Assembly: GCA_964445985.1 (NCBI GenBank)
Contig: CAYUMU010000087.1
Coordinates: 1-28,531, forward strand
Direction of reading: 5' to 3'
DNA from: CAYUMU01 sp964445985
Lineage (GTDB): Bacteria > Planctomycetota > Planctomycetia > Pirellulales > S012-138
DNA length: 28,531 nt
Position 1 is the first letter of the stretch. Every line of letters begins with the position of its first letter. This document shows positions 1-7,506 of this stretch, in pieces. The notes under the pieces were generated by a model. It did not search any database. It had not been told where the DNA came from and worked only from the letters and a program-made list of their open reading frames with translations. Made by a program: the position numbers and the translations under genes.

Positions 1-709
1 TGCGCCAGGCCAGGCCTTCGGCGATGGCGGTTTTGCCCACGCCGGCCTCGCCCAGCAGCACCGGGTTGTTTTTGGTGCGCCGGCAGAGGATTTGAATGGC
101 CCGTTCGATTTCGCGCTCGCGACCGATCACGGGGTCGAGCTTTTTCTGGCGTGCCAGTTCGGTCAGGTCGCGACCGAAGCTGTCGAGTGCCGGGGTTTTG
201 CTTTTACTGCTTTTGCTGGCTTCGGAGGAGGATCCACCCGCATGCCCGCGTTCGCCGCCTTCGCTTTCCATACCATGACCCAAGAGGTTAAGGACTTCTT
301 CGCGAACTTCTTCAAGTTTCAAACCCAGGTTCATCAGAACCTGGGCTGCGACGCCTTCTTGCTCGCGGAGCAACCCCAACAGAATGTGTTCTGTTCCCAC
401 GTAATTGTGGTTGAGGTTGCGGGCCTCTTCCATGGAGTATTCGATGACTTTTTTGGCCCGAGGCGTTTGGGGCAATTTGCCCATGGTCACCATGTCGGGT
501 CCGCTCTGGACGAGCTTTTCGACCTCCAAGCGAATCTTGCGGAGGTCGACGTCCAGGTTTTTCAGGACGTTGGCGGCAACGCCGCTACCTTCCTTGATGA
601 GCCCGAGCAGGAGATGCTCGGTGCCAATGTATTCGTGGTTGAAGCGCTGCGCCTCCTGATTGGCCAATTGCATGACCTTGCGAGCGCGATCCGTAAAGCG
701 TTCGTACAT
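1..709 (-). CDS. clpC: ATP-dependent Clp protease ATPase subunit ClpC, N-terminal part (cut by window edge)
   Basis: AAA+ unfoldase that feeds proteins to the ClpP peptidase in the cytoplasm. I translated the minus strand from the ATG at 709, which gives 236 residues open to the window edge. The product starts MYERFTDRARKVMQLA and carries two Clp_N repeats (about residues 3-75 and 80-150, with the paired signatures EYIGTEHLLLGL and NYVGTEHILLGL). A Ser/Gly-rich linker follows (about 150-175), then LDPVIGREREIERAIQIL and the first Walker A, GEAGVGKTA (220-228), with the AAA-1 core beginning. Everything after it lies outside the window. The ATG is preceded by a weak GCAGAG-like ribosome site. 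No CIRCE element or CtsR-type direct repeat is obvious upstream. ClpC rather than ClpA/ClpB fits the conserved MYERFTDRAR start and the double N-domain. A long antisense frame here is only its shadow. Confidence 0.95.
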   Translation of the reverse strand, partial: MYERFTDRARKVMQLANQEAQRFNHEYIGTEHLLLGLIKEGSGVAANVLKNLDVDLRKIRLEVEKLVQSGPDMVTMGKLPQTPRAKKVIEYSMEEARNLNHNYVGTEHILLGLLREQEGVAAQVLMNLGLKLEEVREEVLNLLGHGMESEGGERGHAGGSSSEASKSSKSKTPALDSFGRDLTELARQKKLDPVIGREREIERAIQILCRRTKNNPVLLGEAGVGKTAIAEGLAWR

Positions 710-934
710 AGTTGCTACTCTGCCTGGTTTAAGTGGCTTGGCCTAGTTGCAAAGGGCAAGCGGGGTCAAATGGCTTGCTAGCGGGCGAAAAAAGGAAGAA
801 AATAGCCGCGGACATTGCAGCGCTGTTGCGCGCGGCCAAACCTGCTATTTTGCCTGACTGGTTCTTCTCTCCCAGATAAGTATTCCGAATCCGCGGGGGA
901 AGACAACCCCAGCTTCATGGACGACCTGGGGGCG

Positions 935-952
935 TCGTTCGAACTCGAACGA
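935..952. repeat. Near-perfect palindrome, operator-like
   Basis: TCGTTCGA-AC-TCGAACGA is an 8-base inverted repeat around a 2-base centre, about 226 bases upstream of the clpC start codon. It could be a protein-binding site in the clpC leader or promoter region. The arrangement does not match the Gram-positive LexA box, which has its half-sites in the opposite order. The symmetry is seen directly; the role is unknown. Confidence 0.35.
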
Positions 953-1095
953 GATCCGCAGGTTGCGAACCACGTCGCCGCCAGCTTGCGTTGCTTTACA
1001 TTGCTGTGAAGAAGCGAAACCGGGGCTCGATGCTTAACGGGTGTATCTGAGACTACGCTCGACTATCTTGCAATGTTGCTGGCAATAACAGCTGT

Positions 1096-1123
1096 TTGGC
1101 AGTTTGCGTTGCCTTGGTAATAT
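1096..1123 (+). promoter_or_regulatory. Candidate sigma-70 promoter, plus strand
   Basis: TTGGCA (1096-1101) and TAATAT (1118-1123) are separated by 16 bases, inside a locally AT-rich patch. No plus-strand gene follows for over 1.2 kb, so it is either fortuitous or the start of an unannotated transcript. Confidence 0.25.
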
Positions 1124-1285
1124 TATGTGCTTGTGGTGTCAGAGGGTAGGCTGCCTGAGATTCTCTCGTTGCTTTTTGCCGTTCGACCGCTGACCGTACC
1201 ATTGGTCTGGGGCCGGTTCATCGGGGACTGAAGAGTGGCCGGCCCAATGCGCGGATGGGAGCCTCACTCGATTTTTAGCCGCGGA

Positions 1286-1314
1286 ATTCTACCTTGCAGA
1301 ATGCCCCCCTTCAA
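1286..1314 (-). promoter_or_regulatory. Candidate sigma-70 promoter, minus strand, toward clpC
   Basis: Read on the minus strand, TTGAAG (1314-1309) and TAGAAT (1291-1286) are 17 bases apart, a good match to the vegetative consensus. It points toward clpC, which would give a leader of roughly 570 bases. It could instead serve a small RNA in the gap. Confidence 0.35.
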
Positions 1315-1661
1315 GGCAAGCAGGGCGAGGGCATGGGGTTAGAGTTAACGCAGACGCTGCAAAGTGAGCCCACCGCTGCACCTTCGGGTGAAATTACCCA
1401 AACGACGCGCTCTTCCGTGACTGCCCGATCGTCGCAATCAGACTCACCTCTTGCCCAAAGCAGAGGACGGTAACGATTACGCACCGTGAAATTCCGCTAA
1501 GCTACGAAAGATTCTCGGCTTGCGCCGTGCAGACGCAATCTGCCCAATGAAGGGGCGGTAGCAGAACTTTGCCAGAGAAAGTGGGAGCTTTGACCCGCGG
1601 ATGTGCGACGGGTTGCCCCGGTTTTGATGGACGCCCCGAGCCAGTTCGCCCTATCGGGCGA

Positions 1662-2033
1662 TCAGTTGGCAGGAGCGCCGTTGGAGCTTGTGCTTTGGGG
1701 GTCGGTTTCGCGGTGGTCTGCCGAGTTTGGATGGGGGTGGGGTTCTGGCGAATTGCTGCCTGGCAGTTGAATGCCGTCATCGACAATCAGCCGTGCGATC
1801 CCATCGACCACCGGATAGGCCACCTGGCCGTCTTCCCGAATGAGAACCTGCACCAGCGCTTGCTTGATCGCTTCTCCGCTGATGGCAGTCAGCTTGCCGG
1901 CGGCGATCCACGCGTTGATTTGCAAAAGCTCTGCTGGCGGCGCAAGCCTTAGTGGCTGATGGCTGGCCGGGCAACAGATCAGTTCCAGCATGTCTTCGTT
2001 GATTCGCAATCCTGGTTTCATCGTATCGAGCAT
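1662..2033 (-). CDS. Trm112-like (UPF0434/YcaR-type) small zinc-ribbon-like protein with C-terminal tail
   Basis: About 123 residues from the ATG at 2033; the ATG at 2021 is a possible alternative. A GGAG lies only 3 bases before the first and 15 before the second, so the start is uncertain. The open frame extends upstream to 2189, but that part looks non-coding. The core LELICCPASHQPLRL followed about 45 residues later by VAYPVVDGIARLIVDDGI is the Trm112/UPF0434 pattern (CP near the N-terminus, YPxxDGIxxLI near the end). In other organisms Trm112 activates methyltransferases, while bacterial members are mostly uncharacterised. Here only the CC pair is present: the second cysteine pair of zinc-binding members is missing, which is common in bacterial homologues. 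The last 30 residues are a Pro/Ser/Asn-rich tail. It is a single gene, divergent from the next one. Confidence 0.75.
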   Translation of the reverse strand: MLDTMKPGLRINEDMLELICCPASHQPLRLAPPAELLQINAWIAAGKLTAISGEAIKQALVQVLIREDGQVAYPVVDGIARLIVDDGIQLPGSNSPEPHPHPNSADHRETDPQSTSSNGAPAN

Positions 2034-2358
2034 TTGCTCCAGCGGGGGACGGCAGGCCTCGCGGCATGCGAGCAATTCATGCGTTGCTGGCTTGGGGGGA
2101 GTTGACTTCCATCGCCAAGAGCCGCCGAGCCGAGTTCCGCAGAATGCCAAACCGAAAACCCTTGCCCTGCTTAACCTGGCAGTCGCCATCGGCGACCGAT
2201 TTCGTTGCTGCCTTTATAAGGCTTTGGCCGATACAGAACCAGAGGCGGTCGCCAAGAAGGCGGCGCCGCTGAGATCAAAACGGGGGCGGTAGGGAGCGGC
2301 ACATGCCAAAAAAGCCCATTCCCTGCCACGTTTCTCGAGCATGGTTGGGAGGTTTACC

Positions 2359-2943
2359 GTGGCACGCATCCAAGGATGGGTCGTGGCGACGGGACTGGTG
2401 CTCTGGGCATCGGTCGCTGTCGGTCAAGACGTTCGCCAATACACCGAAAACGGGAAGACGTATCGGGAAACCAAGAGCAAATTGCTTCGCCCGGTTACCG
2501 AAACGGCGTTTGAAGAGCGCGAGCAGGTGGTTTACCGCGAAAATCTGGCCACCGAAACCCGCAATATTTCCCGCACGGTTCATGTGCCGGTCACCGAGTA
2601 TCGCTGGGAAGCGTATTGGGCCGGCGTGCTCAATCCGTTCATGCGGCCGCACCTGGCCTATCGCTACGTGCCGGTCACGCGCTGGGAACTTCGTTCGGAA
2701 ACCGTGGCTCAACCGGTGACCACGCGAACCTTGGTGCCCGAAAAGCAGGTCGTGCGGGTGCCGGTGACCCGTCGCCGGATGGTGGAAGAGGAAGTCACCC
2801 GCCGGGTGGCGGTGACCGACGACCCGTTCAACGGCGGCCCCACGGTGGCCAGCCGGGAAACGATTGGCGGCACGCGCATGGAAAGCGACCCGCCCCGGCA
2901 AGGCTCCGATTGGCGGGCCAGCCGCAGCGCGATCCGCCGCTAA
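2359..2943 (+). CDS. Secreted protein of unknown function, VxxxV/Arg-rich (planctomycete type)
   Basis: 194 residues from the GTG at 2359, chosen because GGGAGG sits 6 bases before it; an ATG 18 bases upstream lies before that ribosome site and lacks one of its own. A hydrophobic segment (about residues 5-22, ending SVAVGQ) looks like a signal peptide. The mature part is highly charged, with recurrent short beta-like motifs such as HVPVTEYRWE, YVPVTRWEL and VVRVPVTRRRM, spaced in a way that recalls, without matching, the YTV-type repeats of planctomycete surface proteins. There are no cysteines and no catalytic motif. It converges with the DUF1501 gene, leaving 39 bases between stop codons. 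Cell-surface or periplasmic structural role is inference only. Confidence 0.7.
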   Translation: MARIQGWVVATGLVLWASVAVGQDVRQYTENGKTYRETKSKLLRPVTETAFEEREQVVYRENLATETRNISRTVHVPVTEYRWEAYWAGVLNPFMRPHLAYRYVPVTRWELRSETVAQPVTTRTLVPEKQVVRVPVTRRRMVEEEVTRRVAVTDDPFNGGPTVASRETIGGTRMESDPPRQGSDWRASRSAIRR

Positions 2944-2982
2944 AGCTCCACCAGCTACCAGCCACTAATTACCAGCCCCTCC

Positions 2983-4362
2983 TCAAAACAATTCGCTGAT
3001 CGCCGAGCCCGGCTCCAAAGCCGGAATCGGCCGGCCGGCGAAGTTCACGAAGTTCACGTCGGGGTTGATCCCCAGCACGCGGAACATGGTGTGGTGGATA
3101 TCGGCCGGGGTTACCGGTCGATCTTGGGGGACTTCGCCCAAGCGGTTGGTCGAGCCCACAATGCGACCACCTTGCACGCCGCCGCCGCCCATCAGGCAGA
3201 ACATGGAGTTGCCCCAGTGGTCGCGGCCGGGGGTGCCCATGCTGCCGGGCGCTCCGCCATTGCCGCCATCGTTCATGCGAGGCGTGCGGCTGAACTCGCC
3301 GCAGAGCATCACCAGGGTCTTCTCGTATAGACCGCTCTCGGAAAGGTCCTGGAACAGGGTCGAAACGATGTCGTCCACCATGGGCAGGTACTTTTCCATG
3401 CCCGACTGCAAATTCCAGTGGTGATCCCAGCCGCCGAAATGCACGGAGACAAACGTGGTGCCGGCTTCGACCAGTCGCTTGGCAAGGAGCGTGCTTTGTC
3501 CCCATGAGTGCCGACCGTAGCGGTCGCGCAGCCGGGGATCAACGGAGTTGATATCGAAGGCTTCTCGGGCTGCTTCACCCGTGGTCAGTTCAAAGGCCTG
3601 CTGCTCGAAACGATCCATGGCGTCGAGCATGCCGGAGTTGTCGGCATCGCGGCGCATGCGGTCAAAGTGCCGCACTAACTCCTTGCGACTTTGCAAGCGA
3701 TCGAGCGTGAGGCTGGTCGGCAGGCTGATGTTTTGCACTTTGAACGTCGGGGAGTTGGCGTCGGTCACCGTTTCAAAGGGCGTGTGCTGCTGCCCCACAT
3801 ACATGGGTCCGAAGTAGCCGGGACGGAGGCCAATGCTCATGGCGTAAGGCACGGCCACGTTGGCCGGCATGCCGGGCTTGCGGGGGCCGGTGAGCCGCGT
3901 GGCGATCGAGCCCACAAAGGGGTCGCGGGGGGCGTTGTTTGCGCCGCTCACTCCGCCGCGCCCGGTGAGCATGTAATGCCCGCCGGTAAAGTGGTCGCCC
4001 GACCCGTGGTGCAGCGAGCGAACCACCGAGAACTTGTCGGCGATTTTGGCCTGCTTGGGGAACAGTTCGGTGATTTCGAAACCAGGAACATTGGTCCGAA
4101 TCGGGCTCCAAATGCCGCGGTACTCCGCCGGGGCATGGGGCTTCATGTCGTAGGTATCCATGTGGCCGGGTCCGCCGTCCAGCCACAGCAGAATCACGCG
4201 GGTGTCTTTGGCGCCGGAGTTCTCGGCGGCGCTGGCCGCTTTGGCGCGCATCAACTGCGACAAGCCGAGCGAGCCCATGCCCGCCATGCCCAATTGCAAG
4301 AAGCTGCGGCGGTTCACGCCATCGCAGTAACGACCTGATTTGCCGAAGTCAATTTTCAACAC
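2983..4362 (-). CDS. DUF1501 domain-containing Tat-exported protein
   Basis: 459 residues starting at a GTG (4362) with GAGG 10 bases upstream. A twin-arginine signal (NRRSFLQLGMAGMGSLGLSQL, about residues 17-37) is followed by the full DUF1501 domain: VILLWLDGGPGHMDTYDMKP, then ELFPKQAKIADKFSVVRSLHH, a GWDHHWNL-type metal-ligand-like stretch and GEFSRTPRMN near residues 355-365. DUF1501 belongs to the alkaline phosphatase/sulfatase fold superfamily. In planctomycetes such genes are abundant and often sit beside DUF1553/DUF1549 cytochrome genes, but no such partner is present here, so this is a solitary copy. The substrate is unknown. The length is normal for the family. Confidence 0.9.
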   Translation of the reverse strand: MLKIDFGKSGRYCDGVNRRSFLQLGMAGMGSLGLSQLMRAKAASAAENSGAKDTRVILLWLDGGPGHMDTYDMKPHAPAEYRGIWSPIRTNVPGFEITELFPKQAKIADKFSVVRSLHHGSGDHFTGGHYMLTGRGGVSGANNAPRDPFVGSIATRLTGPRKPGMPANVAVPYAMSIGLRPGYFGPMYVGQQHTPFETVTDANSPTFKVQNISLPTSLTLDRLQSRKELVRHFDRMRRDADNSGMLDAMDRFEQQAFELTTGEAAREAFDINSVDPRLRDRYGRHSWGQSTLLAKRLVEAGTTFVSVHFGGWDHHWNLQSGMEKYLPMVDDIVSTLFQDLSESGLYEKTLVMLCGEFSRTPRMNDGGNGGAPGSMGTPGRDHWGNSMFCLMGGGGVQGGRIVGSTNRLGEVPQDRPVTPADIHHTMFRVLGINPDVNFVNFAGRPIPALEPGSAISELF

Positions 4363-4561
4363 AGGCGGGATTCCTCAAGGTGTGGGCGAAGGGCCTATCA
4401 GATCGGCAGCCTTCGATGCTTATTTGTAATTCTCGCTTGGCACCCAAGTCAACGGCTGTTGGGCCAAACTGCAAGTTTTGCTGGGATGAGAGACGTACCG
4501 GGGGGGCACTCTTGGGGAGCGGCGATCGCTTGTTAGCGGTAGGAGGTCGTGAGGCGAGGGC

Positions 4562-5455
4562 TCAGTCCTGGTTGGGTTGATTCAAATGCTTTTTGAGGAA
4601 CGCCACGATCTTTTCTCGAGCCCCGCCGGAATAAAAGTCAGTTCCGCCATGACCGCCCCCTTTCACCACCACAAGTTCCACGTCGAGTTGGGCGTCTTGG
4701 TACGACTTGCGAAGACTTTCCGATTGATCCATCAGCACGGTCTTGTCTTTGTCGCCATGGAGGATGAGCAGCGGGGGATCGCCCGCCGACACATGCGTGA
4801 CGCCGCTGGCCAGGGTTGCCAGCTCTTTCTTCTGCGAAACAGGGCCGGCCAATAGCTGATAATTCCCCGAACTGGGCGCCTCCGATCGCTCCGGATGCGT
4901 GCGCGAGCGCAGCAAGAAATCGGTCGGGCCATAAAAATCGACGATCGCCGCCACCTTGGAAGACTGATCGGTATTCTTGCCTACCGCGCCTTCCAATGCT
5001 TTCACATCGCCAGAAACCCCTAGCAACACGGCCAGATGCCCGCCGGCCGATGAGCCCGCAACCGCGATGCGGTCGGCGTTGTAACCATATGTATCCGCAT
5101 TGGCTCGCAGCCAGCGCACGGCCGCTTTGCAATCGTGAATTTGGGCGGGGAAAATGGCCCGGTCGGTAAACCGATAGGAAATGCTGGCCAGCGCGAAGCC
5201 TTCTTGCGGCAACCAGGAAACGGGGCACCGCTTACGGTCCCCAGCCCGCCAAGAACCACCGTGAATGAAGACCACCAGCGGCGGACGCTCCACTCCCCGC
5301 GGCACGAACAAGTCGAGCAGCAGCTTATGGCCATCGACCTCGGCGTAAACCAGATCGGCGTGCTTTGCCACGGGGGCCGGCTCGAACGCCTGGACGCTGC
5401 CGGCCAGGCTGCAACTCATCGCCACGGCCAACATTGTTCGCGATAGCAACGTCAT
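4562..5455 (-). CDS. Exported alpha/beta hydrolase (esterase/lipase, BD-FAE-like)
   Basis: 297 residues from the ATG at 5455, chosen because GGAAGG lies about 9 bases upstream and a signal peptide follows directly (hydrophobic to about residue 22, SVQAFE). The open frame runs further upstream without support. Oxyanion motif HGGSW is at 65-69, the nucleophile elbow GSSAGG has its Ser at 136, the likely acid is in HGDKDKTV (Asp 237), and the catalytic His is in GGGHGG (269). This is the layout of carboxylesterases and feruloyl-esterase-like enzymes of the lipase/esterase superfamily. It probably cleaves an ester on a carbohydrate or small molecule outside the cytoplasm, but the substrate cannot be read from sequence. 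It is divergent from the cytochrome gene, with a 303-base shared upstream region. Confidence 0.85.
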   Translation of the reverse strand: MTLLSRTMLAVAMSCSLAGSVQAFEPAPVAKHADLVYAEVDGHKLLLDLFVPRGVERPPLVVFIHGGSWRAGDRKRCPVSWLPQEGFALASISYRFTDRAIFPAQIHDCKAAVRWLRANADTYGYNADRIAVAGSSAGGHLAVLLGVSGDVKALEGAVGKNTDQSSKVAAIVDFYGPTDFLLRSRTHPERSEAPSSGNYQLLAGPVSQKKELATLASGVTHVSAGDPPLLILHGDKDKTVLMDQSESLRKSYQDAQLDVELVVVKGGGHGGTDFYSGGAREKIVAFLKKHLNQPNQD

Positions 5456-5758
5456 GAATGAGACCTTCCAAACCAGGGAGGCGGGAATGAACGACGGCAA
5501 CTCGTGCGATTGTAACGAGCAACCGAGCCCTTCGCGAGAAACTGCCGGCTCGCATGGCCCCTTGGAGAAGCCCCCAAAAAAACGCGACGTTTTGCGCGGC
5601 CGAGATCGCCCCCCTGCGAGTGACTTGCGTTTCCGCAATTTCCTAACCACTATAAGTGAAACCGTTGGCTCGCTGGCGACCGAGTTGAACCTGATCGACT
5701 CCATCAGCCGCCATTTCCCCGAGCGATTCTCACCCAGTGCTTACCACGAGGCATATTC

Positions 5759-6253
5759 ATGTGCTGCACCCGACCGTTCACCTTATCTCTGCTGCTGCTC
5801 GCCGCCGGCATCGGCCTGGGGTTGGCCATTTCGAGCATTACCATCGGTACGCCGACCGTGGCCGCGGAAGCCAAGCCAGAAGCCGCGCCCGCGGTGGAAC
5901 CAGTCGAGGACAGCATGCATGAATTCATGGAATACGTGTTCGAGCCGGGCTACAAGCGGCTCAAGGTTGAGTTGGCCAAGCCAGAAAAAGATCGCGCCGT
6001 GTGGAAAGCCGTGAAGGGCGATGCCCTAAGCCTGGCCGAGGCCGCGAACCTGCTGATCGATCGCGCCCCCGAAGAAGACGGCGCTGCCTGGAAGCAACAC
6101 GCCGTGGCCGTGCGCAAGGTGGGAGGAGTGTTGTACCAGGCCGCGAAAGCGGGCGATAACGCCAAGGCCGACTCGGCCTGGCGCGAAATGTTGCTGAATT
6201 GCAACGCTTGCCACCAACAGTTTGCCGGCGGCGAGCATCAGCTCAGCCCGTGA
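5759..6253 (+). CDS. Exported c-type cytochrome, cytochrome c'/c556-like
   Basis: 164 residues; the ATG has GAGG 8 bases upstream. A signal peptide or anchor (about residues 7-28) precedes an Ala/Pro/Glu-rich linker, then a mainly helical domain with the single haem-attachment motif CNACH at 148-152 close to the C-terminus. One C-terminal CxxCH after a four-helix-like domain is the layout of cytochrome c' and c556 proteins. A possible distal region is MHEFMEYVFEPGYKRLK near residue 55. It is likely a periplasmic electron carrier or small-ligand binder. It stands alone with its own terminator just downstream, so it is probably monocistronic. Confidence 0.75.
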   Translation: MCCTRPFTLSLLLLAAGIGLGLAISSITIGTPTVAAEAKPEAAPAVEPVEDSMHEFMEYVFEPGYKRLKVELAKPEKDRAVWKAVKGDALSLAEAANLLIDRAPEEDGAAWKQHAVAVRKVGGVLYQAAKAGDNAKADSAWREMLLNCNACHQQFAGGEHQLSP

Positions 6254-6305
6254 TGCCGGTCCTCGGCCGACAACGTCGTCCTAGCCAAGCGAGAACACAA
6301 CGCCT

Positions 6306-6337
6306 GGGCCGCGGAGCGTCGATTTCCGCGGCCCTTT
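6306..6337 (+). terminator. Rho-independent terminator after the cytochrome gene
   Basis: A perfect 10-base stem GGGCCGCGGA (6306-6315) / TCCGCGGCCC (6325-6334) with a 9-base loop is followed by TTT. It lies 53 bases past the cytochrome stop codon and separates it from the next plus-strand gene. The T tract is short. Confidence 0.65.
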
Positions 6338-6465
6338 GGCTTCGTCCTGCCCCGGTTCTTTGAACTAAAGTAAACCATAGCTGGCTAACCTTCGGGCGAA
6401 TGGTTCCGAAGGAGTCGCGGATTTCGTTTGCTAGTTTTGTTCAAACAGGGAAAAGGGCCTGCGCT

Positions 6466-6816
6466 ATGACCACATCGGTATCGTTTGCCGCCGACGCCAT
6501 GGGCGACGTGATGGGCATGTTCAGAAACGTGTATGGGGCGCTGCAGCGCGAACGAATTTCGGAAGTGCTCAACAGAAATCTGCGCGAACGGGGCGTGTGC
6601 TTCTTTGAACGCAACCAGGTTGCCCGAGCCATTCACGAAGGTGATTGCGGCGCCATGCCCGATCCCTTTGAGCACGGCAAAACCTGGAACGCGGTGGGCG
6701 TGGCGCTGTCTGGCCCGATGGTTCGCCAGTTTGGATTTCCCGGCGTGCTGAAAGAGGCGATCGACAACCTGAATGCCGGCCTCGGCAACACCCAGGCGTC
6801 GCTGCAACACAACTGA
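6466..6816 (+). CDS. Conserved-looking hypothetical protein, cytoplasmic
   Basis: 116 residues from the ATG at 6466, which has AAGGG about 8 bases upstream; the frame is open from 6400, but that leader looks untranslated. No family recognised. The protein has no signal peptide and no membrane segment, and mixes helices (MTTSVSFAADAMGDVMGMF, ALQRERISEVLNRNLRERG) with a C-terminal half containing WNAVGVALSGPMVRQFGFPG and LKEAIDNLNAGLGN. Amino-acid usage is balanced, unlike the Arg/Ala/Pro-rich antisense frame at 6385-7023, which is why I take this strand as coding. It converges with the small envelope gene at 7117-7410. Confidence 0.55.
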   Translation: MTTSVSFAADAMGDVMGMFRNVYGALQRERISEVLNRNLRERGVCFFERNQVARAIHEGDCGAMPDPFEHGKTWNAVGVALSGPMVRQFGFPGVLKEAIDNLNAGLGNTQASLQHN

Positions 6817-6926
6817 GCGGTCTGCGAGCGATTGGTTAACCCAGCCCTGGTGGGGAAGTCGCCGCCGCTGCCGCGGCATGCGGCGCACTTCCAGGGGCCG
6901 TTGGGTGGACCTTCTTTCGGCAGCAC

Positions 6927-6977
6927 TCGCGCCGCCCACCAAGTGAGGCGGCGCGAATCCGGCAGGCGCTCCTGCCG
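6927..6977. terminator. Two adjacent GC hairpins between convergent genes
   Basis: First hairpin: perfect 10-base stem TCGCGCCGCC (6927-6936) / GGCGGCGCGA (6947-6956), 10-base loop. Second: 7-base stem CGGCAGG (6960-6966) / CCTGCCG (6971-6977), 4-base loop. They lie between a plus-strand gene ending at 6816 and a minus-strand operon ending at 7117, so they are placed to stop transcription from both sides. Neither has a T run on either strand. Confidence 0.45.
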
Positions 6978-7116
6978 CTTCGCCTTCTGCCTGGGGCATC
7001 AGCCACTGGAGCTGGGTCCCCAAGTCAGTGCCTTCCGCCGTCGCTCCAAGTATGCACTTTCGCCATGTGTTTTTGGGCAGATTTGCCGGATGGGCGCCGC
7101 CGACCCGCGCGGGGCG

Positions 7117-7410
7117 TTAACTCACCGTGAGGGCTCGCACGCCCCAATCCGCGTCGACGGCCAGCATGACCGCGGCGGGCTGATCCAACCGGCCCGAAGG
7201 TCCTGGCACGTCGTCCGCTTTGAATTTCCAGTCGTACTTCTGCATCTCCAGGCACAACATGGTGATGGCCAGGCTGAGCGCGATGAACGACAAGAACAAC
7301 ATCATGGTGTAGATATTGGACTTGGGCTTGGAAACCGGAACGCCGGGGCCGCCGGGAATTTGCTGGGGGCCGCCGAACTGTCCCTGACCAAATTGACCGC
7401 CAATTGCCAC
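7117..7410 (-). CDS. Small single-pass membrane protein (envelope operon, second gene)
   Basis: 97 residues from the GTG at 7410, chosen because a strong GAGGAG lies 9 bases upstream; an ATG at 7458 is in frame but precedes that site. The N-terminus is a Gly/Gln/Pro-rich flexible stretch (GGQFGQGQFGGPQQIPGGPG), then one transmembrane helix (about residues 33-55, YTMMLFLSFIALSLAITMLCL), then a short charged tail. No known enzymatic motif. It starts 96 bases after the coiled-coil gene on the same strand, so the two are probably co-transcribed and may act together in the envelope. Function unknown. Confidence 0.7.
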   Translation of the reverse strand: MAIGGQFGQGQFGGPQQIPGGPGVPVSKPKSNIYTMMLFLSFIALSLAITMLCLEMQKYDWKFKADDVPGPSGRLDQPAAVMLAVDADWGVRALTVS

Positions 7411-7506
7411 GGGGGGAATCTCCTCAAAAATTCGGCATGCCGGCCGAGTTGTATCCAATGGGGAAGCGAGCGTTCAACACGGCTTTGCCACGCGGGCGAA
7501 TTGCCA

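Larger units (their letters stand above)
710..1661. other. Long intergenic region between clpC and the Trm112-like gene
   Basis: About 950 bases without a convincing gene. A 64-codon plus-strand frame at 815-1009 has no ribosome site and no recognisable family. The stretch holds an 8+8 base palindrome with a 2-base centre at 935-952, a plus-strand promoter-like pair near 1096-1123, a minus-strand promoter-like pair at 1286-1314, and a bulged GC-rich hairpin around 1209-1245 with a T5 run some 27 bases further on. Its length and these signals would allow a long clpC leader or a small RNA, but I recognise no known RNA family (tmRNA, SRP RNA, RNase P RNA and tRNA were considered and not found). 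Confidence 0.5.

Noticed and set aside
92..781. A 229-codon plus-strand frame
   Set aside because: It is antisense to clpC, whose minus-strand translation is unmistakable.
815..1009. A 64-codon plus-strand frame upstream of clpC
   Set aside because: No ribosome site, no family and an atypical N-terminus; the FMDDLGASFELERD stretch alone is not enough.
1150..1500. Known structural RNA (tmRNA, SRP RNA, RNase P RNA, tRNA)
   Set aside because: None of the conserved core motifs of these RNAs was found on either strand.
6385..7023. A 212-codon minus-strand frame overlapping the hypothetical gene at 6466-6816
   Set aside because: Its Arg/His/Ala-rich composition and lack of a ribosome site look like an antisense shadow. 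The plus-strand protein is more balanced and has a ribosome site.
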